Source: Polaribacter vadi (lineage in GTDB: Bacteria; Bacteroidota; Bacteroidia; Flavobacteriales; Flavobacteriaceae). From it: DNA of 64,000 bases. Shown here piece by piece: positions 1 through 9,311 of the stretch (position 1 is the stretch's first letter; each line of letters begins with the position of its first letter). Under the pieces are notes generated by a model, which was not told the DNA's origin, did not search any database, and saw only the letters and a program-made list of their open reading frames with translations. Where the stretch lies: positions 1,672,501-1,736,500 of the forward strand of contig NZ_CP017477.1 of assembly GCF_001761365.1 (NCBI RefSeq). The letters run 5' to 3'. A program made the translations under genes and the position numbers.

Positions 1-362
1 AACATTTATAAATAAATATATTTTGAAACTATATATAACATGTTAAAATCTCACAAAAAAAAACTCTATGAAGGAAATTCGAAATTAATAACTATATTCT
101 TCAAACTATTAATGAAGCTAAACACATGTTTTTTTTTACAAATTGATTAGTGATCAATACTATTTTTAAAAATTAATTTAAATTCATTTACTAACTCAAT
201 ATATAGTTATAAAATATGCTTTTCGATTAAATGTAAGAGAATCTCAATCAATTTCTGTTTTCGATTCCAAGCATAAAAAAGTAGACACGAATTAAGTACA
301 CATATATATTGTGTGAAATATTGTTTTCTAATATCTTTGCCACCTCAAATTAAATAGATTAA
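1..362. other. Gene-free leader region upstream of thrS
   Basis: Very AT-rich stretch with no plausible reading frame. The only structure seen is a 6-bp inverted repeat ATTGAT / ATCAAT (142-147 and 153-158) and, at its right edge, the thrS promoter annotated separately. No tRNA-like T-box, riboswitch or attenuator structure could be recognised. Confidence 0.6.
309..339 (+). promoter_or_regulatory. thrS promoter (Bacteroidota sigma-A type)
   Basis: TTG at 309-311 followed after 20 nt by TATCTTTG at 332-339, a full match to the Bacteroidota -33/-7 pattern TTG-N19-21-TAnnTTTG. Transcription would start near 346, giving a 5' leader of only about 17 nt before the ATG at 363. Confidence 0.7.
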
Positions 363-2303
363 ATGATTAATATTACTTTACCTGACGGAACTATTAAAGA
401 GTTTGAAATAAATAGCACACCTATTGATGTTGCTAAAAGCATTAGTGAAGGTTTTGCTAGAAACGTTATTTCTGCAAGTTTTAACGGAAAAACTATCGAA
501 ACCACTACCTCACTAGCCACGGATGGATCGCTAATTTTATATACATTTAATGATGATGATGGTAAAAAAGCCTTTTGGCATTCTTCTGCTCACGTTTTAG
601 CTGAAGCAATTTTAAGTTTTTATCCAAAGGCAAAACTAACTATTGGACCTGCAATTGATAACGGCTTTTATTATGATGTAGATTTGGGTGATGATGTTAT
701 TTCTGATAAAGATTTTCCAGCTATTGAAAAGAAATTTTTAGAAATTGCTCGTGGAAAACATGAATTTTCTATTCGATCTGTTTCTAAAGCTGATGCTTTG
801 TCATTATATAAAGAAGAAAATAACGAATATAAAGTTGAGTTAATTGAAAACTTAACAGATGGTGAAATCACTTTTTGTGATCATAGTAATTTTACTGATT
901 TATGTAGAGGAGGGCATATTCCTAACACAGGAATTATTAAGGCAATTAAAATAATGAGTGTTGCTGGCGCTTATTGGAGAGGAGATGAGAAAAACAATCA
1001 GTTAACGCGTGTTTATGGAATTAGTTTTCCAAAACAAAAAATGCTAACTGAATACTTAGAGTTATTAGAAGAAGCTAAAAAAAGAGACCATAGAAAGTTA
1101 GGGAAAGAACTAGAGTTATTTACTTTTTCTCAAAAAGTTGGTGCTGGTTTACCTTTATGGTTACCAAAAGGAGCTGCTTTACGTGCTAGATTAGAAGATT
1201 TCTTAAAAGCTGCTCAGAAAAAAGCAGGGTACGAAATGGTTATGACACCTCATATTGGTCAAAAGGAACTTTATGTTACTTCTGGACATTATGAAAAATA
1301 TGGTGCTGATAGTTTTCAATCGATAAAAACTCCGAAAATGGATGAGGAGTTTTTATTAAAACCTATGAATTGCCCTCACCATTGTGAAGTTTACAACTTT
1401 AAACCTTATTCTTATAAAGATTTACCAAAACGTTTTGCAGAATTTGGAACCGTTTATAGATATGAACAAAGTGGAGAACTACATGGTTTAACTCGTGTAC
1501 GAGGTTTTACACAAGATGATGCTCATATTTTCTGTACACCAGAACAATTAGATCAAGAATTTAAAGATGTAATTGATTTAGTCTTGTATGTTTTTGGTTC
1601 TTTAGGTTTTGAAGATTTTACAGCACAAGTTTCTATTAGAGATAAAAGTAACCCAGATAAGTATATAGGAGATACAGCAACTTGGGAAATTGCTGAACAA
1701 GCAATTATAAATGCTGCTACTGATAAAGGTTTAAAATTTGTGATCGAAGAAGGTGAAGCCGCCTTTTATGGTCCAAAATTAGACTTTATGGTGAAGGATG
1801 CTTTAGGCAGAAGTTGGCAACTTGGAACGATTCAGGTAGATTATAACCTACCAAAACGTTTCGATTTAACCTATACAGGTTCAGATAATCAATCTCATAG
1901 ACCAGTAATGATTCATAGAGCGCCATTTGGTTCTATGGAACGTTTTATAGCGGTTTTACTGGAGCATACAGGTGGAAATTTCCCACTTTGGCTAACTCCA
2001 GATCAAGTTATCTTATTGCCAATCAGTGATAAATATCAAAAATATAGCGAAAAAGTTTTAGAATCGTTAGAAAATTCCGAAATTCGCGCCCTCGTAGATG
2101 ACAGAAGTGAAAAAACTGGACGTAAAATACGAGATGCAGAAGTTAACAAAATCCCATTTATGATTATTGTTGGCGAAAAGGAAGAGCAAGATGGCACAGT
2201 TTCTGTAAGGAAACATGGTGAAGGAGATTTAGGTACTTTTACAATTGAAGAATTTATATCAATAATAAAAGCCGAAGAAAGTAAAACATTGAAGAAATTT
2301 TAA
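363..2303 (+). CDS. thrS: Threonyl-tRNA synthetase
   Basis: Class II aminoacyl-tRNA synthetase charging tRNA-Thr in the cytoplasm. At 646 residues it has the full bacterial architecture: N-terminal TGS domain (about 1-62), the editing domain with the HSSAH motif (H73, H77) and the DLCRGGHIP segment, the catalytic core with the zinc-binding cysteine in KPMNCPHH, the class II motif [17 protein letters not shown] and motif 3 APFGSMERF, then the anticodon-binding domain from about residue 545. ATG at 363 sits correctly behind the promoter at 309-339. It is first in a conserved thrS-infC-rpmI-rplT block. Confidence 0.98.
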   Translation: MINITLPDGTIKEFEINSTPIDVAKSISEGFARNVISASFNGKTIETTTSLATDGSLILYTFNDDDGKKAFWHSSAHVLAEAILSFYPKAKLTIGPAIDNGFYYDVDLGDDVISDKDFPAIEKKFLEIARGKHEFSIRSVSKADALSLYKEENNEYKVELIENLTDGEITFCDHSNFTDLCRGGHIPNTGIIKAIKIMSVAGAYWRGDEKNNQLTRVYGISFPKQKMLTEYLELLEEAKKRDHRKLGKELELFTFSQKVGAGLPLWLPKGAALRARLEDFLKAAQKKAGYEMVMTPHIGQKELYVTSGHYEKYGADSFQSIKTPKMDEEFLLKPMNCPHHCEVYNFKPYSYKDLPKRFAEFGTVYRYEQSGELHGLTRVRGFTQDDAHIFCTPEQLDQEFKDVIDLVLYVFGSLGFEDFTAQVSIRDKSNPDKYIGDTATWEIAEQAIINAATDKGLKFVIEEGEAAFYGPKLDFMVKDALGRSWQLGTIQVDYNLPKRFDLTYTGSDNQSHRPVMIHRAPFGSMERFIAVLLEHTGGNFPLWLTPDQVILLPISDKYQKYSEKVLESLENSEIRALVDDRSEKTGRKIRDAEVNKIPFMIIVGEKEEQDGTVSVRKHGEGDLGTFTIEEFISIIKAEESKTLKKF

Positions 2304-2376
2304 GTAAATTTGAATTTCATTACACAATATAGAGATTGATAAAACAATCATAAGTTAAATTTAAAAATTATAAGTC

Positions 2377-2937
2377 ATAGCAATACGTAGAAGTAGGTCA
2401 AGAAGACCATTAAGAGTAATCAAAGAAGATCAACATAGGATTAATGAGAAAATAAAATATGTTGACGAAGTTCGTCTTGTGGGCGATAATGTAGAAGTTG
2501 GTGTGTATCCTTTAGCGAAAGCAAAAGAAATTGCCAAAGAACAAGAATTAGATTTGGTTGAAATTTCACCCAAAGCAAAACCTCCTGTTTGTAAGATTAT
2601 CGATTATAAGAAATTTTTATACGAGCAAAAGAAACGTGAAAAAGTTCTAAAATCGAAAGCCACTAAGGTTACTATTAAAGAGATTCGTTTTGGACCACAG
2701 ACTGATGAGCATGATTATGAATTCAAAAAGAAGCATGCTGTTAAGTTTTTACAAGATGGTGCTAAATTAAAAGCATTTGTATTCTTTAAAGGACGTTCTA
2801 TTATATTTAAAGAACAAGGACAAATTTTATTATTAAAATTAGCCCAAGAATTAGAAGAATATGGTAAAGTGGAACAGTTACCAAAATTGGAAGGTAAACG
2901 TATGATTATGTTTATTGCTCCAAAGAAATTGAAATAA
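2377..2937 (+). CDS. infC: Translation initiation factor IF-3, AUA start
   Basis: IF-3 binds the 30S subunit and controls start-codon selection. The frame opens after a stop at 2371-2373 and contains no ATG before the conserved HRINEKI segment. The N terminus AIRRRSR-type basic tail followed by RINEKI and VRLVGDN is typical of flavobacterial IF-3, so translation most likely begins at ATA 2377-2379 (186 residues). Starting at the first GTG (2479) would cut off 34 conserved residues, including half of the N-terminal domain. The C-terminal domain ([27 protein letters not shown]) is intact. A non-AUG infC start is a known autoregulation device: IF-3 discriminates against such starts. The exact start residue is inferred. 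Confidence 0.93.
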   Translation: MAIRRSRSRRPLRVIKEDQHRINEKIKYVDEVRLVGDNVEVGVYPLAKAKEIAKEQELDLVEISPKAKPPVCKIIDYKKFLYEQKKREKVLKSKATKVTIKEIRFGPQTDEHDYEFKKKHAVKFLQDGAKLKAFVFFKGRSIIFKEQGQILLLKLAQELEEYGKVEQLPKLEGKRMIMFIAPKKLK

Positions 2938-3061
2938 ATTCAGTTTTAAAGTTACAAAGTCTAAACGTTTTAAACTTAGTTTTTTATAGCTAATTTTAAA
3001 ACTTTACAACTTTATAATCTTTACAACTCATAATAATAAGCAAGTTAAAAACGAAGGAGAA

Positions 3062-3259
3062 ATGCCTAAAATGAAAACAAAATCTAGCGCCAAAAAACGA
3101 TTTAAAGTTACTGGTACTGGGAAAATCAAAAGAAAGCACGCGTTTAAAAGTCATATCTTAACAAAGAAGTCTAAAAAACGTAAATTAAAGTTAACTCACC
3201 ATACTTTAGTAGATAAAGCAGATGAGCCTAACGTTAAGCTAATGCTAAACTTAAAATAA
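3062..3259 (+). CDS. rpmI: 50S ribosomal protein L35
   Basis: 65 residues, the normal length for bL35, with the hallmark [21 protein letters not shown] start and a very basic composition. It lies between infC and rplT, the universal bacterial order. An AAGGAG sequence stands at 3055-3060, directly before the ATG, one of the few Shine-Dalgarno-like sites in this window. Confidence 0.98.
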   Translation: MPKMKTKSSAKKRFKVTGTGKIKRKHAFKSHILTKKSKKRKLKLTHHTLVDKADEPNVKLMLNLK

Positions 3260-3369
3260 GTTTAAGCTTTAAGGGAATTTAATTATTAACCATGGAGTTT
3301 GGCTCAAAAAGAATTCAAAATTTAAACATATAAACTTTTGAATCGCCAACTACAAAACACATTGAAATT

Positions 3370-3714
3370 ATGCCAAGATCAGTAAATTCAGTAGCCTCAA
3401 GAAAAAGAAGAAAAAAAATCTTGAAGGCAGCAAAAGGTTACTTTGGACGTAGAAAAAACGTTTATACAGTAGCAAAAAATGCGGTTGAAAAAGGTATGCT
3501 TTATGCATATAGAGACCGTAAAAACAATAAGAGAAACTTCCGTTCTTTATGGATTATGCGTATTAACGCAGCAGCTCGTTTAAATGGAATGTCTTATTCT
3601 CAATTTATGGGGAAAGTTAAAGCTAATAACATCGATTTAAACCGAAAGGTTTTAGCTGATTTAGCTGTAAACAACCCAAACGCTTTTAAGGCAGTTGTAG
3701 AAAAAATAAAATAA
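3370..3714 (+). CDS. rplT: 50S ribosomal protein L20
   Basis: 114 residues, bL20, recognised by [33 protein letters not shown] and [18 protein letters not shown]20 binds 23S rRNA early in 50S assembly and in many bacteria represses its own operon. Last gene of the thrS block; a strong intrinsic terminator follows 25 nt downstream (3740-3767). Confidence 0.98.
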   Translation: MPRSVNSVASRKRRKKILKAAKGYFGRRKNVYTVAKNAVEKGMLYAYRDRKNNKRNFRSLWIMRINAAARLNGMSYSQFMGKVKANNIDLNRKVLADLAVNNPNAFKAVVEKIK

Positions 3715-3739
3715 ATATAAATTACTTGCTTATAATTAA

Positions 3740-3767
3740 AACCCAAACGTAAAGTTTGGGTTTTTTT
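3740..3767 (+). terminator. Intrinsic terminator after rplT
   Basis: Perfect 9-bp stem AACCCAAAC (3740-3748) / GTTTGGGTT (3754-3762) with a GTAAA loop, ending in a run of seven or more T. It closes the thrS-infC-rpmI-rplT unit. Confidence 0.9.
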
Positions 3768-3796
3768 CATAAATTTACATTATTAAAAACACTATA

Positions 3797-4402
3797 ATGA
3801 AATCTAAAATATTATTACTTCTTTTTTTAGCTATCAGTTTATCAAACTTTTCTCAAGAATCAGAACCAGAACCAGAACCACAAGTTGTGGAAGAAGACAA
3901 CTCATTAGAAGGGCAATTTGATAAAATTTACAGAATATCTACCACGTACCAAGTTTACAAAGTAATTGGAAAGGATAAATATTTAGAATTGAAAAAAAAC
4001 GTATTAGATTCTTTAAAGGATGCCAAAAATTTAATCTCTGAAAAGGAAAGTCTTTTAAAAGCCGAAAGAGATAATATTAAAGGTACTAAAGATTTATTAT
4101 TAAAAACGCAATCAGAACTAGAAGCCTCTAAAAAGAATGAAAACTCAATCTCTTTATTTGGAACTGAACTAAGCAAAACTAATTATAACCTTTTACTTTG
4201 GAGTATAATTATTGTTTCTCTTTTAGCATTATTCTACTTTATATTTAAGTTTTCACAAAGTAATGTTCTTACTAAAGAGGCTCAAAACAATTTGCTTGAT
4301 GTTGAACAAGAATTCGAAGAGCATAGAAAAAAATCTTTAGAAAGAGAACAAAAATTAAGAAGACAACTTCAAGACGAAGTGAACAAATTAAGAAATAGCT
4401 AA
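3797..4402 (+). CDS. Signal-anchored coiled-coil protein with one membrane span
   Basis: 201 residues. An N-terminal signal peptide (MKSKILLLLFLAISLSNFSQ) is followed by a short acidic repeat SEPEPEPQ, a helical coiled-coil region rich in K/E (about 55-115), one transmembrane helix (about 132-151, LLLWSIIIVSLLALF) and a second charged coiled coil to the C terminus. Proteins of this type stand next to rplT in many flavobacteria and are sometimes labelled tRNA (guanine-N1)-methyltransferase in databases; nothing here resembles a methyltransferase (no SAM-binding or knot motifs), so that name should not be copied. Likely a cell-envelope structural or scaffold protein; function unknown. Confidence 0.85.
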   Translation: MKSKILLLLFLAISLSNFSQESEPEPEPQVVEEDNSLEGQFDKIYRISTTYQVYKVIGKDKYLELKKNVLDSLKDAKNLISEKESLLKAERDNIKGTKDLLLKTQSELEASKKNENSISLFGTELSKTNYNLLLWSIIIVSLLALFYFIFKFSQSNVLTKEAQNNLLDVEQEFEEHRKKSLEREQKLRRQLQDEVNKLRNS

Positions 4403-4626
4403 GTTAAAAATAGCTATTTCAAACAATTAAAGATTTAATAAATTCATTGCAAAATCTAGATTTCACTAACAATATTTCAAAAAAAAAACCTTTAACCAAT
4501 AATTATTAAGAGTTTCATAATAATATTTATATATAATTAAATGAATCACATTTTTTAGTCCATTAAAGAGTATTTTCTTATCTTTTCATTTTAAAAGAAT
4601 AACTACTTTAAATTTACTAAAAAATT

Positions 4627-5832
4627 ATGAAAACCCTTTTTTATACTAGAGAATTTCCTCCTTACGTTTATGGAGGTGCAGGTGTTCATGTAGAATACCT
4701 AGCAGAAGAGCTCTCTAAACTGATGGATGTTGAAGTTCGTTGTTTTGGAGATCAAGATTCGAAAGAAGGGAATTTAAGTGTTAAAGGTTTTCCTTACGAA
4801 GATGAAACTTTTAAAAATGCTGATGATAAACTTAAAGCAGTATTCCAAACTTTAAGTACAGGTTTACACATGAACGCAGATGTAATTGATGCAGATGTAG
4901 TTCATTGCCATACTTGGTATGCTCACTTTGCAGGAATTATGGCAAAGCTTTGTTATGGTGTTCCATTAGTAATTACCACACATTCTTTAGAACCTTTAAG
5001 ACCTTGGAAACGCGAACAATTAGGACGTGGTTATGATGCGTCTTCTTGGATAGAAAAAACAGCCATTGAAATGGCAGATGCACTTATTGCTGTTTCAGAA
5101 GAAACCAAAGAAGATGTCTTAAAACATTTTAATGTTGATGAAAGCAAAGTAAAAGTAATTTACAATGGCATCAACCTTCAACAATATATAACTACTACAG
5201 ATTCATCAACTTTAGATGAATATAAAATTGATAAAACAAAACCTTATGTTCTTTTTGTAGGCAGAATAACCAGACAAAAAGGGATTATTCATTTGGTAAA
5301 TGCTATCAAATATATAGATCCAGATACACAAATTGTTTTATGTGCAGGTGCTCCAGATACCAAAGAAATTGGTAAAGAAATGGAAGTTGCTGTACATGAG
5401 GTTCAAAAAACGCGTAACAATGTTATTTGGATTGATAAAATGGTCACTAAAAAAGAAATCATCGAATTATATTCTCATGCAGCTGTTTTTTGTTGCCCAT
5501 CAATTTACGAACCTTTTGGCATTATAAATATTGAAGCAATGGCTTGTGATACAGCTGTTGTTGCAAGTGCTGTTGGTGGTATTAAAGAAGTGGTTGTGCA
5601 TAATGAAACTGGTATTTTAGTGCCAGTTGAACAACAAAAAGAAGCTCCTTTTGAACCTATTGATCCAGATAAATTTGCTAGAGATTTAGCGAATGGAATT
5701 AATAAAGTTATTGCTGACCCAGTTTTGAGAAAATCCATGGCAAAAAAAGGGAGAAAAAGAGTTGAAGAACATTTTGATTGGATTGCAATTGCTAAACAAG
5801 TTGAAGAATTATACAAATCATTAAAAAAATAA
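4627..5832 (+). CDS. glgA: Glycogen synthase of the GlgM (actinobacterial GlgA) type
   Basis: GT-B retaining glycosyltransferase of 401 residues. It shows the N-terminal sugar-acceptor loop YGGAGVHVEYL, the linker LFVGRITRQKG and the nucleotide-sugar site EPFGIINIEAMA (the E-x7-E motif), followed by VGGIKEVV. The sequence is of the short actinobacterial GlgA family, not the roughly 480-residue enterobacterial GlgA. The mycobacterial member of that family, GlgM, makes maltose-1-phosphate from ADP-glucose and glucose-1-phosphate. Four bases separate it from glgC, which makes the ADP-glucose, and glgE lies downstream, so a GlgM role is likely; direct glucan elongation remains possible. Confidence 0.92.
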   Translation: MKTLFYTREFPPYVYGGAGVHVEYLAEELSKLMDVEVRCFGDQDSKEGNLSVKGFPYEDETFKNADDKLKAVFQTLSTGLHMNADVIDADVVHCHTWYAHFAGIMAKLCYGVPLVITTHSLEPLRPWKREQLGRGYDASSWIEKTAIEMADALIAVSEETKEDVLKHFNVDESKVKVIYNGINLQQYITTTDSSTLDEYKIDKTKPYVLFVGRITRQKGIIHLVNAIKYIDPDTQIVLCAGAPDTKEIGKEMEVAVHEVQKTRNNVIWIDKMVTKKEIIELYSHAAVFCCPSIYEPFGIINIEAMACDTAVVASAVGGIKEVVVHNETGILVPVEQQKEAPFEPIDPDKFARDLANGINKVIADPVLRKSMAKKGRKRVEEHFDWIAIAKQVEELYKSLKK

Positions 5833-5836
5833 TACT

Positions 5837-7102
5837 ATGATCAATAATAAAGTATTAGGAATAATATTAGGAGGAGGACAAGGTTCAAGACTATATCCTC
5901 TAACCAAAGATAGGTCTAAACCTGCTGTACCAATTGCTGGTAAGTACAGATTGGTAGATATACCCATTTCTAATTGTATAAATTCTGACATTAAAAGAAT
6001 GTATGTGTTAACGCAGTTTAATTCTGCTTCTTTAAATGCACATATTAAAAATACCTATCATTTTAGTTTTTTTAGTTCTGCTTTTGTAGATGTTTTAGCT
6101 GCAGAACAAACCATTAATAGTGATGAGTGGTTTCAAGGAACTGCAGATGCTGTAAGACAAAGTATGCATCATTTTTTACAGAATGATTTTGAATATGCAT
6201 TAATTCTTTCTGGAGATCAATTATATCAAATGGATTTTAATGATATGATTAAAAAACATGAAGAAAGTGGTGCAGAAATTACAATTGCAACGTATCCTGT
6301 AAACGCAAAAGATGCCACCTCTTTTGGATTATTAAAAACAAATGACGAAAATATTATTACCTCTTTTATAGAAAAACCAGGAGAAGAATTATTACCAAAT
6401 TGGACATCTGATGTGGGTGAAGAAATGGATAAACAAGGAAGACACTATTTAGCTTCTATGGGTATTTATATTTTTAATAGAAATTTATTAAAAAAATTAA
6501 TGGATAATCCTGATACCAACGATTTTGGTAAAGAAATTATTCCTCAAGCCATAGAAAACCACAAAACGTTAAGCTATCAATATGAAGGATATTGGACCGA
6601 TATTGGAAATATAGACTCTTTCTTTGAAGCAAATTTAGGATTAACAGATGATGTTCCTCAATTTAATTTATATGATAGTAATGGAATTTATACACGACCT
6701 AGAATATTACCTACTTCAAAAATATCTGGTACCATTTTAAATAAAGCTGTTATTGGTGATGGTTGCATCATTCACGCAGAAAAAATTGACAGATGTGTTA
6801 TTGGTATTCGTTCAAGAATTGGTAAAAATTCACTTATATCTAATACGTATATGATGGGTAATGATTCTTATGAATCTTTAAAAGATGTTGCAGACAATAA
6901 AATTGATATTATGATGGGTATTGGAGATCGATGCTATATTCATAATTGTATTGTAGATAAAAACTGTAGAATTGGAGATGATGTTAGAATTAATGGTGGC
7001 AGACATATAGACAATATTGAAACAGACACTTACCTAGTAAAAGATGGTATTGTAGTGATTAAAAAAGATGCTACAATTACTAAAGGAACTATCATAGGAT
7101 AA
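5837..7102 (+). CDS. glgC: Glucose-1-phosphate adenylyltransferase (ADP-glucose pyrophosphorylase)
   Basis: 421 residues. Makes ADP-glucose from ATP and glucose-1-phosphate, the committed step of bacterial glucan synthesis. N-terminal nucleotidyltransferase motifs GGGQGSRLYPLTKDRSKPAVP, FQGTADAVRQ, GDQLYQMDF and FIEKPGEE are all present, as is YWTDIGNIDSF; the C-terminal third is a left-handed beta-helix with hexapeptide-like repeats (for example VIGDGCIIH, RIGDDVRIN). Starts 4 nt after the stop of the GlgM-like gene, so the two are almost certainly co-transcribed and possibly translationally coupled. Confidence 0.97.
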   Translation: MINNKVLGIILGGGQGSRLYPLTKDRSKPAVPIAGKYRLVDIPISNCINSDIKRMYVLTQFNSASLNAHIKNTYHFSFFSSAFVDVLAAEQTINSDEWFQGTADAVRQSMHHFLQNDFEYALILSGDQLYQMDFNDMIKKHEESGAEITIATYPVNAKDATSFGLLKTNDENIITSFIEKPGEELLPNWTSDVGEEMDKQGRHYLASMGIYIFNRNLLKKLMDNPDTNDFGKEIIPQAIENHKTLSYQYEGYWTDIGNIDSFFEANLGLTDDVPQFNLYDSNGIYTRPRILPTSKISGTILNKAVIGDGCIIHAEKIDRCVIGIRSRIGKNSLISNTYMMGNDSYESLKDVADNKIDIMMGIGDRCYIHNCIVDKNCRIGDDVRINGGRHIDNIETDTYLVKDGIVVIKKDATITKGTIIG

Positions 7103-7140
7103 AACAAAACGTATTTTTTTATTAAAACGAATTAAACTGA

Positions 7141-9078
7141 ATGCAAAACCAAAGTAGAATTGTTATAGAAAATATTGCTCCTCAAATAAATCAAGGAACT
7201 GTATTTATAAAACGCGTTGTAAATGAAATTGTAAATGTAACTGCAGATGTTTTAGTGGATGGACATGATGTATTACAAGCAAGTTTACTATACAAACATG
7301 AATCAGAAAAAAAATGGTCGGAAATTAGAATGCAACCAACTTCTAATGATGGTTATATTGCAAGTTTTCAGACGACAAAACAAGGTTTTTATGCCTATAA
7401 AATTGAAGGTTGGGTAGATTATGCTTTAAACTGGCAACATGGAATTGGTCGTAAAATTGACGATCATCAACATGTAAGCTCAGAGTTATTAGAAGGTTCA
7501 GAATTAATTACAGCAATTTTAAAAAAAGTTAATAAAGATGATAAAGCATATTTAACGCATCTTATTAAAATTTTTAAAACGAAAGATGCCTATAATGAAG
7601 CTATAAGAGAAGCAACTTCTGAAAGGTTAACTCATATTTTAGAAAGTAATCCTGAGAAATTTTTAACACAAAACTCAAATGAATTTGCTGTTTATGTTGA
7701 TAGATTAAAGGCAAGGTTTTCTACTTGGTACGAATTTTTTCCACGTTCAGCTTCAAAAACAGAAGGTATACATGGTACATTTAACGATTGCCACAGATTG
7801 TTGCCAAGAATTGCACAAATGGGTTTTGACACTTTGTACTTTCCTCCTATTCATCCTATTGGAGAAGTAAACAGAAAAGGGAAAAACAATACTACAGTTG
7901 CACAAGAAGGAGATGTTGGCTCAACTTGGGGAATTGGTTCAAAACATGGAGGTCATAAAGATATTCATCCAGAATTGGGTTCTTTAGATGATTTTAAAAA
8001 CCTAGTTTCAGAAGCAAAAAAGCAAGGAATTGAAGTGGCTATGGATTACGCATTGCAAGCAGCTCCAGATCATCCTTGGGTAAAAGAACATCCAGATTGG
8101 TTTAAATGGAGACCAGATGGAACTGTACAGTATGCTGAAAATCCACCGAAAAAATACCAAGATATTTTACCTATTTATTGGGAAACAAAAGATTACAAAA
8201 ATCTTTGGCAAGAGTGTTTAGATACTTTTTTATATTGGATTGATTGTGGAATTAACGTTTTTAGAGTTGATAATCCTCATACAAAACCTTACTACTTTTG
8301 GGGTTGGGTAATTGCCGAAATTAAAAAACAACACCCAGATGTGTTGTTTTTAGCAGAAGCCTTTACAAGACCAAAAGTAATGCAACAATTAGCAAAACAA
8401 GGCTACACACAATCCTATACGTATTTTACTTGGCGAGATTCTAAACACGAATTAATTGAGTATATGAACGATTTGACAAAAACGAATCAACGTGAATATA
8501 TGAGACCTAATTTTTGGCCAAACACGCCAGATATTAATCCTTATCATTTACAAGGTGCTCCAGAAAGTAAGTATTTACAACGTTATGCTTTAGCAGCAAC
8601 ATTATCATCTAATATAGGAATTTACGGACCTGTTTTTGAGCAAATGATCGATACTCCAATTGTAGGAAAAGAGGAATATTACATGTCAGAAAAATTCCAA
8701 TTATGCAATTATGATTGGTTTAAAGAGAATAAAGTTACTCATTTAATTTCGAAAATAAATCAAATCAGAAAAGAAAACGAATCGTATCAACAAACCAATA
8801 ACATTCAATTTTTAGAAACTGGTAATGAGCAAATCATTGCTTTTTATAAATGGAATGATGAAAGAACCAATGAAACGTTAACAGTTATAAGTTTAGATGC
8901 TTATCATTCGCAAGCTGGTTCAGTTCAATTACCACTAAATGAATTACGAGTTTCTCATGAATATAAAATAGAAGTGGTCGATTTAATTACACGAAATTCT
9001 TACAATTGGTATAATGAATGGAATTATGTAGAGTTACACACAACTTTACCTTTTCATATTTTTAAAATCAATAAATAA
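7141..9078 (+). CDS. glgE: Alpha-1,4-glucan:maltose-1-phosphate maltosyltransferase GlgE
   Basis: GH13_3 enzyme of 645 residues that transfers maltose from maltose-1-phosphate to the end of an alpha-1,4-glucan. An N-terminal Ig-like and helical insert precede the TIM barrel. The barrel carries FPPIHPIGEVNRKGKNN, the nucleophile D377 in FRVDNPHTKP and the acid/base E406 in FLAEAFTRP. The 29-residue spacing equals that of the characterised Streptomyces GlgE. Thirty-eight bases follow glgC. The substrate must come from GlgM or from a maltokinase; the maltokinase gene next door is broken, see 9082-9307. Confidence 0.97.
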   Translation: MQNQSRIVIENIAPQINQGTVFIKRVVNEIVNVTADVLVDGHDVLQASLLYKHESEKKWSEIRMQPTSNDGYIASFQTTKQGFYAYKIEGWVDYALNWQHGIGRKIDDHQHVSSELLEGSELITAILKKVNKDDKAYLTHLIKIFKTKDAYNEAIREATSERLTHILESNPEKFLTQNSNEFAVYVDRLKARFSTWYEFFPRSASKTEGIHGTFNDCHRLLPRIAQMGFDTLYFPPIHPIGEVNRKGKNNTTVAQEGDVGSTWGIGSKHGGHKDIHPELGSLDDFKNLVSEAKKQGIEVAMDYALQAAPDHPWVKEHPDWFKWRPDGTVQYAENPPKKYQDILPIYWETKDYKNLWQECLDTFLYWIDCGINVFRVDNPHTKPYYFWGWVIAEIKKQHPDVLFLAEAFTRPKVMQQLAKQGYTQSYTYFTWRDSKHELIEYMNDLTKTNQREYMRPNFWPNTPDINPYHLQGAPESKYLQRYALAATLSSNIGIYGPVFEQMIDTPIVGKEEYYMSEKFQLCNYDWFKENKVTHLISKINQIRKENESYQQTNNIQFLETGNEQIIAFYKWNDERTNETLTVISLDAYHSQAGSVQLPLNELRVSHEYKIEVVDLITRNSYNWYNEWNYVELHTTLPFHIFKINK

Positions 9079-9081
9079 AGA

Positions 9082-9307
9082 ATGACTCAAGAAACATTTA
9101 CAGATTCTGATATTGCTATGTTTTCATCTCCCAAAAGTTGGAAAGAGTTAATAGAGGATAAAGAATTTGTAAATGTATTTTAGTTTATTTATTTCTTTTG
9201 AATGCTTATTAGATAAAGCAAATTACGAGTTAGGGTACGAACAAAATTCAAGGCCTAAATGGACAATTATTCCTTTAAAAGGAATTGCAAACATTATGAA
9301 TTCATAA
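9082..9307 (+). pseudogene. Remnant of a trehalose-synthase-type maltokinase gene
   Basis: The 233-bp gap between glgE and glgB is not empty. Frame one, ATG 9082 to TAG 9183, reads MTQETF...SPKSWKELIED, resembling the extreme N terminus of TreS-associated maltokinases. The overlapping frame 9173-9307 reads LLDKANYELGYEQNSRPKW followed by TIIPLKGI, which is the very conserved C-terminal signature of the same kinase family (LxKAxYELxYELNxRPDWxxIPLxGI). About 500 internal residues, including the whole kinase core, are absent. It is therefore a deletion remnant, not a gene. The family call rests on remembered motifs; a search with both fragments would settle it. Confidence 0.75.
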
Positions 9308-9311
9308 ATTT

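Noticed and set aside
1..362. T-box or other tRNA-responsive leader ahead of thrS
   Set aside because: The promoter is only 24 nt from the ATG, leaving no room for a leader, and no specifier or antiterminator fold is visible.
3858..3886. GAACCA repeat tract as a phase-variation switch
   Set aside because: The unit is 6 nt, so slippage would keep the frame; it can change length but not turn the gene off.
9173..9307. Reading the C-terminal maltokinase fragment as a real 44-residue protein with its own ATG
   Set aside because: It carries only the last helix of the family and no catalytic part, so a remnant is far more likely than a functional peptide.
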